Of a stretch of DNA of 64,000 bases, positions 17,955 through 28,700 are shown piece after piece. Each line of letters starts with the position of its first letter. Within the stretch, counting starts at the first letter, position 1. This DNA is from Pseudobacter ginsenosidimutans (GTDB lineage Bacteria > Bacteroidota > Bacteroidia > Chitinophagales > Chitinophagaceae), in NCBI RefSeq assembly GCF_007970185.1, contig NZ_CP042431.1, forward strand, positions 4,092,001-4,156,000. The letters run 5' to 3'. The position numbers were made by a program, and so were the translations under genes. The notes beneath the pieces were generated by a model that was given only the letters and a program-made list of their open reading frames with translations, had not been told where the DNA came from and ran no database searches.

Positions 17955-19767
17955 ATGAAATCAACCTTATTGAGTGGTCTGGGTGTTGGTTTGTTGACTG
18001 TTTGTCTTTTTCCTCGCATGTCAGAAAATAGAAAATAATCCCGATACAGAAGGTCCGGATCCAGAGAATCCTCCTGGTGCTTCGCTGATTGAAATGATCA
18101 ATACTACAGTTAGGGGCCGGATACTGGACGATCAATCAATGCCTGTAACAGGAGCTGCTATCAGTGCAGGAGCCGCCACAACTACCACAGATAATAACGG
18201 AGAGTTCACTTTTATCAATATCAGCCTGGATAAGAATGCGGCATTTATCAAGGTAGAGAAGAATGGGTTCTTTACCAGTGGCCGAATGTTTATGGCAACT
18301 GCAGGAGGTAAACATTTTGTAAGCATTAAACTGATCAAAAAGAACCTGGCAGGCAGTTTCAATGCAGCATCCGGCGGACAGGTAGTTGTGCCGGATAATG
18401 GTGGTCAAATAAGTTTCGCAGCAAATAGTATAGTTGTTGCCGCGGGAAATACTGCGTATACCGGTACTGTAATGGTAAATGCTTACTTTATCAACCCTGT
18501 GCTGGATGATTACAGCAATGAAATGCCCGGAGCACTTCGCGGGATCAGAACCAATCAGCAGCAGGCTGCATTGCTGCCTGTTGGAATGCTGGCAGTGGAG
18601 TTGTTGGGTAGCGGGGGTGAGAAACTTCAGTTAGCCAATGGCACACCAGCCACAGTAACAATGCCGATTGCTGATATGTCATCTGCAGTTGCGCCGGCAA
18701 CCATTCCTGTGTGGAGTTTCAATGATACCAGCAGGTTTTGGAAACAGGAAGGAGTGGCTACAAAGCAAGGACAGAATTATGTTTTTCAGGCAACTCATTT
18801 TTCTTACTGGACCAGTGCAGTTGACCGGAATCCCGTCACATATAAAGCGATATTGAAAAAAGCAGGGGCACCATTGGCAAGGGTTAAAGTACTTTTCATC
18901 CCTGATGGAAAAGAAGGTATTTACAGCCAGGCATACACGGATAGTACCGGCGCACTTGTTTGCAAACTTCCCGCCGCGGAAATTATGTCTATGTATGCCA
19001 TAAGTCCCTGCGGCAGAAAATGGGGCGTATTGGCGTCATTGGCATTTGCTGAGGATTATGACCAGGGGGTTGTGGAAGCAGGCGCTTATTCAGGGGCTGA
19101 TCAGGTTGTATTCTCCGGAACAGTGGTGGATTGTAATGGTGCGGCTGTTACTAACGGTTATGTGAATATCAATCTGGGTGGACATAATTTCAGCGCGGAT
19201 ATTGTATCGGGAACCTTTTCAGCGGTGGTGGACAAGTGTGATGACGGTGGATCCATTGCTGAATTGAAAGCATTTGATGGGGCTGGTCAGGCCGGCTTTG
19301 CAAAACAGGTTACAGTCTCGGGCTCAACCGTGGATGCAGGCGAACTAACAACATGTACTACACCGGCCGGCGAGTTCCTTACTTATATCCTGGCAGGTGT
19401 AAAGTATTCCTACAATGCACCAAACGATGTATTCAGCGCCAGCAGAAGTATATACTATAATTATGAATATGATGTTGATGACACCATTACTGCCATATCC
19501 GGTTTCAGGAGTAATGACACTTATGATGGTGCTCTCATCAGATTCAAAGGAACAACCAGTATTTCCAAATTGATGGAATCCGAAATCTATAATAAGGATC
19601 CTTCTGGAATTGCCAATACTTATAATATCGATACAGTCACAGGACCACGTGATGTTCATATCACTGAATATGGACCGGTTGGTGGCTACGTTGCGGGAAG
19701 TTTCAATGCAAAAACGACCAGCTCGCAAACTGTTAATTTTACTTTCCGGGTAAAACGAATACAATAA
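17955..19767 (+). pseudogene. lipoprotein with carboxypeptidase-regulatory-like domain, frameshifted in signal peptide
   Basis: ATG 17955 begins MKSTLLSGLGVGLLTVC, a lipoprotein signal, but the frame then ends at a TAA. Removing one T from the T5 run at 18007-18011 joins it to the long frame, giving VCLFLACQKIENN: a perfect lipobox (LFLAC) with Cys22. The reconstructed protein has about 603 residues. It has an N-terminal carboxypeptidase-regulatory-like domain (TTVRGRILDDQSMPVTGAAI), a middle with a conserved THFSYWTSAV phrase, a second beta domain, and a C-terminal beta region. As written, translation could begin only at ATG 18094 and would lack export. I do not know its function; it was probably anchored to the outer membrane. 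Confidence 0.8.
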
Positions 19768-19799
19768 TGAAATGGCTCGCCATTAGCGATACCTGGTAA

Positions 19800-21242
19800 T
19801 TAATCCAGTTCTCCTGATTTCATTTTTTCATTTGCCGCTGTATTCACATTTACCATTTTCCCTTTCAATTCCAGTTTGATCACAGTGGCAATGGGATCAG
19901 GTGCTGTGCCGGGTACTGTAATGGTGAGCAGGTCGCCCTTTTTTGACGATGTCAGTCGATCAGCTCCCAACAGTGTAACTGATTTTATTTTATTCTTAAT
20001 ACCGGGGATGTTCAGTTTTCCATCTTTGGGCCAGTCGAATACTGAAATATACAGCGTAGTGTTTTTCCCGTTCTCTTTCCGGGTAACGCGTCCCCAGCTT
20101 AAAGGCGCTATTGGGCTGGCTTTGGTGGCGTGAATGGCTTCCTGGTTCCTGTTCATCCAGGCGGCTATTTGCTGAAGGCGGTGGATGCTTTCCTGTGGCA
20201 GACTGCCATCATCCCCGGGGCCGATATTGAGCAGGTAATTGCCCCCTTTGCTGGCAATATCGATGAGGTTTCTGACAAGAGTTTCGGAGGATTTCCAGTT
20301 ATTGTCCCAGCTTTTGTAACCCCAGCTGCCATTCATGGTCATGCAGGTTTCCCAGTCTTTTCCATCCAGTTCTGCAATTGTGGGGATCTTTTGTTCCGGT
20401 GTTTTTGTATCCCCGGGAAAATTCGGGCGTTTGAGCCTGTCGTTGGTGATGATTTGTGGTTGCAGTTTCAGTTGTTCCTGCAGTTTAAGAGCTGCCTCAT
20501 CTGTCATATTGGTGGGCGTGTCCCACCAGAGCACTGCGATCTCTCCGTAATTGGTCATGAGTTCTTTCACCTGGGGCACAGCCACGTCATCGATGTATTG
20601 TGCAAAGGATTTTGTTTCCTGTATGGGATCCCAGTGACCATTGTGTTCTTTCGTGTATGCATCCACTTTAGCCGAGTCAGGGTTGGGCCAGCCTTCGCGC
20701 ATTTCTTTTCTGGCCACAGATCCTCCTGCATTGCCCCAGTCCTGCGCCTGTGAATAGTAGAAGCCGAGTTTCACACCATATTTTTTACAGGCTTCCGCCA
20801 ATGGCTTCAGCAGGTCCTTCCCATAAGCAGTGGCATCGGTGATATCCCAGTCGCTTGCTTTTGAATTGAACAGGGCGAATCCATCGTGATGTTTGGCGGT
20901 GATGATGATATACTTCATCCCGGCATCTTTTGCGAGCTTCACCCACAGATCGGGATCGTATTTATCCGGATTGAAACTTTTTGCTCTTTCCTTGTATTCA
21001 GCAACGGGGATCTTGCTCCGGTTCATGATCCATTCTGCACCACCTCTTGCCTGGTTATGGCCATGATAAACGCCGCCCCATTGCGCATATACGCCCCAGT
21101 GGATGAACATACCGAAACGGGCTTCCCGCCACCATTTCATGCGAGCGGCCTTACTGGCATCTGCCGATGGTGCTGATTGAGCGCCGGCCAGTTGTACTGC
21201 CAGCAGGGCTGAAAGAAGAAGAGGGTATTTTATTCTGATCAT
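19800..21242 (-). CDS. GH29 alpha-L-fucosidase
   Basis: This 480-residue secreted enzyme is read from ATG 21242, which gives a clean signal peptide (MIRIKYPLLLSALLAVQLAGA); TTG 21257 would add five residues. GH29 motifs run in order: WWREARFGMFIHWG, then GMKYIIITAKHHDGFALFNS, then LGFYYSQAQDW, and EIAVLWWDTPTN, whose Asp241 is the expected nucleophile. The phrase after the nucleophile differs from the common WFDG. A C-terminal beta domain closes the protein. It would release alpha-linked L-fucose from glycans in the periplasm. It is divergent from the plus-strand gene at 21502 with a 259-base gap, and ends 32 bases from the frameshifted lipoprotein. Confidence 0.92.
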   Translation of the reverse strand: MIRIKYPLLLSALLAVQLAGAQSAPSADASKAARMKWWREARFGMFIHWGVYAQWGGVYHGHNQARGGAEWIMNRSKIPVAEYKERAKSFNPDKYDPDLWVKLAKDAGMKYIIITAKHHDGFALFNSKASDWDITDATAYGKDLLKPLAEACKKYGVKLGFYYSQAQDWGNAGGSVARKEMREGWPNPDSAKVDAYTKEHNGHWDPIQETKSFAQYIDDVAVPQVKELMTNYGEIAVLWWDTPTNMTDEAALKLQEQLKLQPQIITNDRLKRPNFPGDTKTPEQKIPTIAELDGKDWETCMTMNGSWGYKSWDNNWKSSETLVRNLIDIASKGGNYLLNIGPGDDGSLPQESIHRLQQIAAWMNRNQEAIHATKASPIAPLSWGRVTRKENGKNTTLYISVFDWPKDGKLNIPGIKNKIKSVTLLGADRLTSSKKGDLLTITVPGTAPDPIATVIKLELKGKMVNVNTAANEKMKSGELD

Positions 21243-21501
21243 GACTGAGTGATTCAAATATCCTGCAACTTAACCAATTAACAGGCTGCGGCCATCATCT
21301 GATCTTGGCCAATCATTCAATGATTTTGACAGGGAAAAATGCTGCTCCGGTAATGGAATGCTGCGATTCAAAACAGGGTTTTACCGGTTGAGACTGTAAA
21401 GCCTTCATTTGGTTAAAATACAATCCGATTTCATCAATAGAGTGTCAGTGCATTTTTGCCTTTCCACTTAATTTCATTGCCTTATTGAACGATCACCTGC
21501 T
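21243..21501. other. divergent intergenic region without a clear site
   Basis: This is the control region between the GH29 gene and the gene at 21502. I looked for TTTG-n19-TAnnTTTG on both strands, palindromes and hairpins and found nothing convincing. Confidence 0.4.
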
Positions 21502-23297
21502 ATGAAAAGATTTTGTATATGTTTCCTTTTACTGTTTTGTATTGTATTAATAGGAAAAGCACAAGGTACCAGTGGTTTTACTATTCGCGGCGTATTGCCC
21601 TGGCATAATTTCCTCTCGGGCCCCTCGGCCTGGAACCTGGAAGATTACCGGCAATATCTCGATACCTGTGCAAAGGCAGGGATCAATTTTATCGGTTTCC
21701 ACAATTACACCGGAGGGGGCGAACGCTATGCCACTTATGTAGAGCCGATGATCAAGATGCAATACAGAGGACTCACACCGGCAGCATCCTTTGATAACTC
21801 GCTTACTGCCCGCTGGGGTATTATCCAATGAAGATGCAGGATTATGCATTTGGTACAGCTGGAGCATTCAAGCTGCCGGCCGGAGTGGAAGCATTCGGCG
21901 CCGACTGCTCCATACTGTCACGAACAACCGAAGAACACTATACAAATACACAGGCTCTCATGCAGCAGGTGCTGCAACTGGCGCATGAACGCGGGATGCA
22001 GTTTGCGATGGGGTTCGAGTTCGGGGTACTGCCACCGGAATTCTTTTCACTCCAGGACGGCCAAAGCGGATTCTACTGGCCGGGGGAAGCAAACATGATC
22101 CCGGACCCGACGCATCCTTTGTCTATTCAATTACTGTATGCTGCCATCGATAATATTCTTGAAACTTACAAAGGAGTCGATTGGATCTGGTTGTGGTTGA
22201 ATGAGCATTCTTTCATGGGAGTGGACCCTGCACGTGCTTTACAGCAACCCTCTTTCCGCGCCATCTATGATCAAAATATTTCCTTGTTTGCAAACGAAGG
22301 AGCTGATGAAAAAACAAAATTCATCGGCGTATGGTCCCTGCAATACCTGCGACTGGCAAAGGAATACCTGCAACGCAAAGCGCCGGATGTGAAACTGATG
22401 CTGGGAGGCTGGGGAGGCGGCAATCAATTGCCATTGTTATTGAAAGGACTGAACAAGGGACTTCCGAAGGACATTGCCTTCAGTTGTTTGAATCCTGATC
22501 TGGGGAAATCGCCACAGCCTGCATTCCTGGCAGAGATTTCAAAAAACAGGGTGGTGATGGCTATTCCCTGGCTGGAAGGTGATCACCAGCTCTGGCATTA
22601 TCAGCCACGCGTGCAATTGATGAAGGAGCATGTTCAATTGGCCGGGAGGCAGGGATTGCAGGGTGTGGCAGCTATCCATTGGAGAACGAAAGAAACAGCT
22701 TTCACTCTCCGCAGCTTTGCGCGCTTTGCCAAAGATGCCGGAGATTTGGCTGCGCTTCCTGCATTGTATTTTGAATACCTGACTGAAACCTGCGGCCCGT
22801 TGGCAGCACATACGCTTACACCATTCTTTGTGGAGATGGATACATTGGCCTGCCAGCGCGGGAGCCTGTCGCCCGAATATTACGCATATACGCCACAGTG
22901 GGGAGCTCTGAACCTGCAGGAACGCGCCAGGATGCAAAAACTGATTGTGAACCTGGAATCATTGCTGCAAAAAGTCAGGGAACCTGCATATCGCCGTGAG
23001 TTGGAATGGTTCCGCAGTACATTCAGGTTTGAGCTCCTGCTGGATGAAACAGGAAGATGCCTGGAGCCTGCCTACAGGCTGAGAGCAAAGTACCTTCAGT
23101 CTGGGGGGAAACCTGTTGATCCTGCTGCACTACAAAGCGCCAGGCAACAGTTTGAAAAAGCACCAGTGGAGCAGTTGTTCAAAACATTTGCTGCCAAACA
23201 ACAATCACGTGGTGAATTAGGTATACTCAGTTCCCTGAATCAGAAATTATGGACAGAATATTTATCCCTTCAAACCTTTCTTCAAAAAATGAACTGA
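21502..23297 (+). pseudogene. secreted TIM-barrel-like glycan enzyme, frameshifted
   Basis: The frame from ATG 21502 has a signal peptide (MKRFCICFLLLFCIVLIGKAQ) and the start of a barrel (FTIRGVLPWHNFLSGPSAW, INFIGFHNYTGGG), but stops at 21831. The next frame carries on from the same place with no gap in sense: one extra base in TGGGG at 21814-21818 restores RWG-YYPMKMQDYAFGT and a protein of about 598 residues. The second part contains VDWIWLWLNEHSFMG, where Glu might be catalytic, and a helical C-terminal region. ATG 21828 overlaps the stop as ATGA, imitating two coupled genes, but neither half would be a complete domain. I do not recognise a CAZy family. It ends 2 bases from the converging gene. 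Confidence 0.75.
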
Positions 23298-23299
23298 AA

Positions 23300-23998
23300 C
23301 TAATTCTGCCTGGTCCATATTTCAGCGATAGGATCGCCTTTGGAGCTCTTGCCTGAGTGATGCCATTTCTTGTTGTCTACTTTTCCATCGAAGCTGAGGG
23401 AAGCGCCTACACGACTATTATCACGGGAGAAGAATTCGATGTTCTCCGTATATTTTCCATTGTTGAATGTGTAAGTGCCACCACCTGTGCCGAAGAATTC
23501 TTTCGTTTCTGTATTGATCGCCACCCATTGAAAGCGGGTGCCGGAGAGTATCTTCAGTGTTTTCCTTGGTCCGGGACGCATGGGGTTCATTTTTCCATTT
23601 TGCTCCCGTTCGGTGATCCGCCAGTTGCCGGATAGTTCGCCTTTGCCATCATCGATCCTTTGCCATGCTTTATCGGATCCATTGATCCGGATGGTGAGCA
23701 CATTGTTCTCCAGTTTATAATCAAGTATATGACTTTGTCCTGCACTACTGCTGTCTTCCGTATTGAATTCGATGGTCACGCGCATCTTTCCATCATTACC
23801 GGCAGTGATCGTTCCGCCCTGGGTATTCACGAAAAGCTTATTTGTTTTGTCGTATGTGGTTTGCATGAAGTAATTGTCTGCAACGATGCAGGTGACTTCA
23901 ATGGTTCCGTTTCCGGAGAGTTTCCAGGCGCCATCGATTTGTGCAAAGCCGATAATGACGCAGAAAAGGAAACAGGCTAAGGTGATGATCTTTTTCAT
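23300..23998 (-). CDS. secreted protein with two lipocalin-like repeats
   Basis: This is a 232-residue protein from ATG 23998 (TTG 24004 rejected). A signal peptide (MKKIITLACFLFCVIIGFA) precedes two related beta-barrel-like halves: G-TITAGNDGKMRVTIEF in the first matches G-TYTFNNGKYTENIEF in the second, and W-L-G and W-I-E openings also correspond. Similar proteins in Chitinophagaceae are annotated only as membrane or secreted proteins. The fold suggests small-molecule binding, but the ligand and function are unknown. It converges on the TIM-barrel-like gene with just 2 bases between stops. Confidence 0.65.
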   Translation of the reverse strand: MKKIITLACFLFCVIIGFAQIDGAWKLSGNGTIEVTCIVADNYFMQTTYDKTNKLFVNTQGGTITAGNDGKMRVTIEFNTEDSSSAGQSHILDYKLENNVLTIRINGSDKAWQRIDDGKGELSGNWRITEREQNGKMNPMRPGPRKTLKILSGTRFQWVAINTETKEFFGTGGGTYTFNNGKYTENIEFFSRDNSRVGASLSFDGKVDNKKWHHSGKSSKGDPIAEIWTRQN

Positions 23999-24099
23999 TG
24001 ACAATATTTTCGTTGTTTAAATGTAAGAAAAAGCGGGGAGGCGGGCGACTGCAACACCCTAATAATATAATAACTACTTTTATTGCGTAAATCTCTCTT

Positions 24100-24930
24100 A
24101 TGAAATCGCAACACGAGAACAAAGCGCCGCGCAACTGGCAGATGAAATTGCACGAGATCATTTACGAGTCTGAGAAGCCGGAAGGAAAGGCCTTTGATAT
24201 TGCCCTGCTGGCCTGTATCCTGATCAGCATTCTGGTAGTTGTTTTGGATAGTGTGGATCATTTGCATCAATTGTACGGCAGATTGTTTTCGGTAATGGAA
24301 TGGTTCTTTACCATTGTTTTTACCATTGAATATATTCTAAGGTTGATCTGCATACGAAAACCATACAAATATATCTTCAGTGGTTTTGGCATCATCGATC
24401 TGCTGGCCATCATTCCGAGTTACCTTAGTATCGTATTCGCAGGGGCGCAGTCGTTGCTCGTATTCCGCGCGCTCAGGTTGTTACGGGTGTTCAGGATCTT
24501 CAGGCTGGTGCATTTCCTCTCTGAAATGCGGTTCCTCTCTGTTGCATTGCTCAATAGTTTGCGAAAGATCAGCATCTTCATTCTTTTTGTATTGACCATC
24601 GTTACTATTTTAGGCTCCATCATTTACCTGGTGGAAGGGCCGGAACATGGTTTCACCAGTATTCCGCAATCCATTTACTGGGCTATCGTTACCATCACCA
24701 CTGTAGGTTATGGCGATGTGGCGCCTGCAACACCATTGGGTAAATTCATCGCCAGTTTCATCATGTTGCTTGGGTATGGGATCATTGCCGTTCCAACCGG
24801 TATCGTAACCACGGAAATGGCGCTGGCCGTGAAATCGAAGCGGCAGGACAACAGGGCTTGTCCATCCTGCGGCAAGGAAGGGCACGAACATGATGCGAGC
24901 TTCTGTAAATTCTGTGGTGCTAAACTATGA
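24100..24930 (+). CDS. voltage-gated-type potassium channel with C-terminal zinc ribbon
   Basis: This 276-residue inner-membrane protein has six helices. S4 (about 120-136) carries regularly spaced arginines (R123, R126, R130, R132, R135) as in voltage sensors. The pore loop has the K+ selectivity filter TTVGYGD (200-206), and S6 follows with LGYGIIAVPTGIV. After the pore there is a short zinc-ribbon-like tail with CPSC at 254-257 and CKFC at 269-272. It resembles the Kch/KvAP group of bacterial tetrameric K+ channels. The last six bases overlap the converging response regulator gene. Confidence 0.9.
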   Translation: MKSQHENKAPRNWQMKLHEIIYESEKPEGKAFDIALLACILISILVVVLDSVDHLHQLYGRLFSVMEWFFTIVFTIEYILRLICIRKPYKYIFSGFGIIDLLAIIPSYLSIVFAGAQSLLVFRALRLLRVFRIFRLVHFLSEMRFLSVALLNSLRKISIFILFVLTIVTILGSIIYLVEGPEHGFTSIPQSIYWAIVTITTVGYGDVAPATPLGKFIASFIMLLGYGIIAVPTGIVTTEMALAVKSKRQDNRACPSCGKEGHEHDASFCKFCGAKL

Positions 24931-25713
24931 TCCGTCCCTGATCTTTTTCCGCTCCTGTAATTTGGTTGCCTGGTATTCTGTTGGTGTCATATTGAACTGC
25001 CGTTGAAAATTCCTGGCAAAATTGCTTTGCGAACTGAAGCCCACCATCGCTGCAATTTCGTAGATCCTGTAATCGCCGCCCGCGAGTAATTCTGCGGCGC
25101 GTTTCAAGCGGATGATGCTGATGAATTCCAACGGGCTCAGTTCTGATACGGCTTTGATTTTCCTGTACAGTGTAATGCGGCTCATGTTCATGAACCTGGC
25201 AAGTTGCTCCACATTGAGGTCTTCTTCTTCCAGGTGGCTGTAGATGGCTTCATTCAAAGATTCCAGGAAACGTTCGTCGGCCCTGGTATGCGCCATACTC
25301 TGAACATGCGCCAGTGGTGAACTGGTGAAGAATTGGCGGAGCATGGCGCGGTTGTTCAGCAGGCTCGCGATCTGCGCCATCAGGTGCTCTTTCGAAAACG
25401 GTTTTTCGATATAGGCATCGGCGCCCAGTTCAAGTCCTTCCACTTTTGCCTGGATGGTGTTCCGGGCTGTGAGCAGAATCACGGGGATATGCGAATATTC
25501 GAAATTGCATTTGATCAGTTTACACAATTCAAAGCCGTCCATTTCAGGCATCATCACATCGCTGATCACGAGATGCACTGGTTCTGCTTCCAGGATATTC
25601 AGCCCTTCGCGGGCCGCGGTTGTTTTGAGAATGCTGTATTTGGATTGAAGAATACGCTCCAGGAAATCCAGGATCTCCTCATCATCGTCTACCAGTAGAA
25701 TGGTGGGTTTCAT
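24925..25713 (-). CDS. AraC-type response regulator (output half of a split hybrid system)
   Basis: This is a 262-residue cytoplasmic regulator. The receiver (residues 3-120) has the acidic cluster DDDEE at 9-13, phospho-acceptor Asp52 in VISDVMMPEMDG, Thr82 and Lys104 (IEKPF). The AraC DNA-binding domain (about 155-255) shows MSRITLYRKIKAVSELSPLEF and the second helix-turn-helix IYEIAAMVGFSSQSNFAR. It follows the propeller histidine kinase by 19 bases on the same strand. Together they hold every domain of a Bacteroides hybrid two-component system, but as two proteins. It probably activates the susC operon at 28982 on sensing a glycan fragment. Confidence 0.92.
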   Translation of the reverse strand: MKPTILLVDDDEEILDFLERILQSKYSILKTTAAREGLNILEAEPVHLVISDVMMPEMDGFELCKLIKCNFEYSHIPVILLTARNTIQAKVEGLELGADAYIEKPFSKEHLMAQIASLLNNRAMLRQFFTSSPLAHVQSMAHTRADERFLESLNEAIYSHLEEEDLNVEQLARFMNMSRITLYRKIKAVSELSPLEFISIIRLKRAAELLAGGDYRIYEIAAMVGFSSQSNFARNFQRQFNMTPTEYQATKLQERKKIRDGS

Positions 25714-25732
25714 AATGGATAAGTTAGTTGGT

Positions 25733-28700
25733 TTAATATTGATGGTTCAAAGGTATTTTCAACACGAAAATGTTGAGGCTTCCGTTGTTTTCCTGCAAAA
25801 ACAATTCCCCTTTGTGCAATTCCGTCAGGGAACGGGCCAGTGTAAGGCCGATGCCTGTTCCTTTTTGCCTGGTGTTCTGTTTCAGCCGGTAAAAAGGCTC
25901 AAAAATCTTTTCGCGCTGGTCCGCGGGAATGGGCGGACCATCATTGGAAAACTCGATCTGCATAAAGCTGTCCTCTTTTTCTACGGGAAGCCGTTTCACC
26001 AGCACAGTATGGTCCGCATATTTTATGGCATTGCTGAACAGGTTGCTGAGTATCTTGTTCAGGGCTTCTTCATCGGCCATGATCTGGTCCGGAGTGGCTG
26101 GAAGTTCTATCCTGTATTCCAGATTTCTCTTTTTTGCAAGTGGCGCAAAACCGGAATAATTTTCTTCCAGTAATTCATTGATGTTTACTTTGTCGAATTC
26201 CAGGCTGAATCCTTTTGTTTCCGTCTGCCTGAAATCGAGTATCTGTGAAACAAGTGTGAGCAGGCGGTTGGTATTCCTGTCCATTGTCAGCACATCTTCC
26301 TTTATCTGTGGCAGGGTATCTGTTTGTTCCATCAAATTCTCCACTGGGCCTTTGATGAGGGTAAGTGGCGTTTTGATCTCGTGCGCTACGTTGGTGAAGA
26401 AATCGAATTTGGCTTCGTAGATCTCTTTCTCTTTTTGCACTTCGATCCTTTTGTGATAGGTCTGGAACAGGTACCAGGCCAGTGCGCCTATCAGTAATCC
26501 ATATGCGAGCCAGGCCCATGTTGTGCGCCACCATGGAGGAAGGATCCGCACCTCCAGCTCCTTCAGACCGGGGCTCCATACATCATTGATGGCGGCTTTT
26601 ACCTTGAAATGATATTCACCGGGAGGGATATTTGTGAAATAAACCCTGCGATTGGAATGGATGGTGGTCCAGTTCTTCTCCAGTCCTTCCATTTTGTAAG
26701 TGTATGAAGTGATCTCCGGCGTGGTATAGCTGAGTGCGGCAAAATCGATGCTGATGGAGGATTGATCATATGGCAGTTCAATTCGTTTTGTATGAAGGAT
26801 GGATTGTGGCAATGGGGAACTGTCGCTGGCCACTTTCAGTTCCTTGTTATGTACCTGCAGCCCTGTGATGTATACAGGCGGAATGAAACTGTTCCTGGAG
26901 AATGTTTCGGGCCGGAATCTGATCATGCCCCTGATGCTTCCGAAGTACATATTTCCATCAGCGTCTTTGAAACCGGAATTGTAATTGAACTGATCGTTGA
27001 GGAGTCCATTGGCTTTTGTGTATACGATCATTTTTTCAGTGGCGGGATCAAAGTTGATCAGACCTTTGGAGGTGCTGATCCAGAGATGCCCGTTATTGTC
27101 TTCCGTTACTTTAAAAACATAATTACTGGGAAGGCCGTCTGCAACGGTATAGCGGTTGTATCGTTTTTTATCCGGGCTTAGGCCGCAGAGCCCGCCGCCT
27201 TCTGTGGCAAACCACAGCCCGCCATTCCTGTCTTCACAAATAGCGTTGATGGCATTTGATGATAAGCTGTTGTGATTGCCGGGTATATTTTCCAGTTTTC
27301 CATTTTCTCCGGTAGCCGGATTAAAATAGAAAACGCCTCTGCCATGGGTGCCTGCCCAGATGGTCTGTCTGCTGTCTTCCAGTAATGCGGAAATATTGGT
27401 GCCACCGGGGATGGCGGGCTCGCGGTCCCAGCCATCGCTTACAGGATCGTAGCGGTGGAGGTAATTGCCTGTTCCGGCGTAGATGGCGCCTGATCTGGTT
27501 TTGACGAAACTGAGACCGAAATTGTTCTTCAGGGCTTTGGGCTCGATACCGGCATCGTAATGACGCACTACTTTACCGGTTCGGATATCCATTTTGTCGA
27601 TCCCATGTTCATGTGTGCCGATCCAGAGATACCGGCCATCCACCTGCAGCCCGTGAATATTGTAATAGGAGATGCTGCCGGCCTTCCCTGTGGGTTGAAA
27701 GCGGGTGATCTTACCTGTTAGTTTGTTGAATTTATTGAGGCCTGCATCTTCTGTTCCGATCCAGATATTACCGAAGCCATCTTCACAGATCTCGCGTACG
27801 GCGCTGCCGCTGATGGCATTCTCCGAGTGGTCGGGATAATATTTCTGAAAAGCCGTGTATTGACGCGGATAATAATTGATGCCTCCAAAGAATGTTCCTG
27901 CCCATACGCCGCCTTCACTGTCCTTGCACAGTGTATACACTGCATTGTCGGAAATGGAATAGGGATCGAGAAAACGTTTTTTCAGGTTGAACAATTGTTC
28001 CCCGTTTTCCTTCATGATGAAGATGCCGGACTCAGTTGCCAGCCAGTATTCTCCGGGCGCATATTTCAGGATATCCCGTACATAGATGGTGGTTTTGTCG
28101 GGATTGTATTTAAGGATCTCTTTGAACGAACCTGTTTCGATATCGAATTGTTTGAGGCCCTGGCAGGATGTGCCGATGAGAATGGAGTTCCGACCCGCAG
28201 ACGCAATCCTTTCGATATAACAACTGGCCGCAGGCCAGCTTGAAGAGGAGAGGGGATATCGACGGAATGCAGACGTTGCAGTATCGAATCTATGAAGGGC
28301 GCCGTCCAGCGATGCAAACCACATATCACCCGATTCCGAAAGACAGAGAGTGGTTGCACTGAAATAGAGCTGTGTTTCAAATTTCTTTAGTTGCTTTTTA
28401 CTGAAATTATAACGGCACACTGTGCGCCCGCTCATGAACCAGAGTTGTCCGCTTCTATCGCAAACGAGATTGCTTACATCCCATACATCATTGAAGAACC
28501 TGATGAGTTTTTCCTGTTTTTCATCGTAGCGGTACAATCCTTTCTGGGAGCCCACCCACATGGTGCCCTGCTGGTCTGTGAACAAACTGAAGATGAGATC
28601 GCGGGTGAGGGTGCGTTCGTGATCATCGTCCAGGTGAAACAGTTTGAACTGATAACCATCAAACCGGTTCAATCCTTCCTTGGTGCCGAACCAGAGGAAT

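Noticed and set aside
21502-23297. Two genes coupled by ATGA
   Set aside because: The first would end within a barrel domain and the second would lack a signal peptide; one base restores a normal protein.
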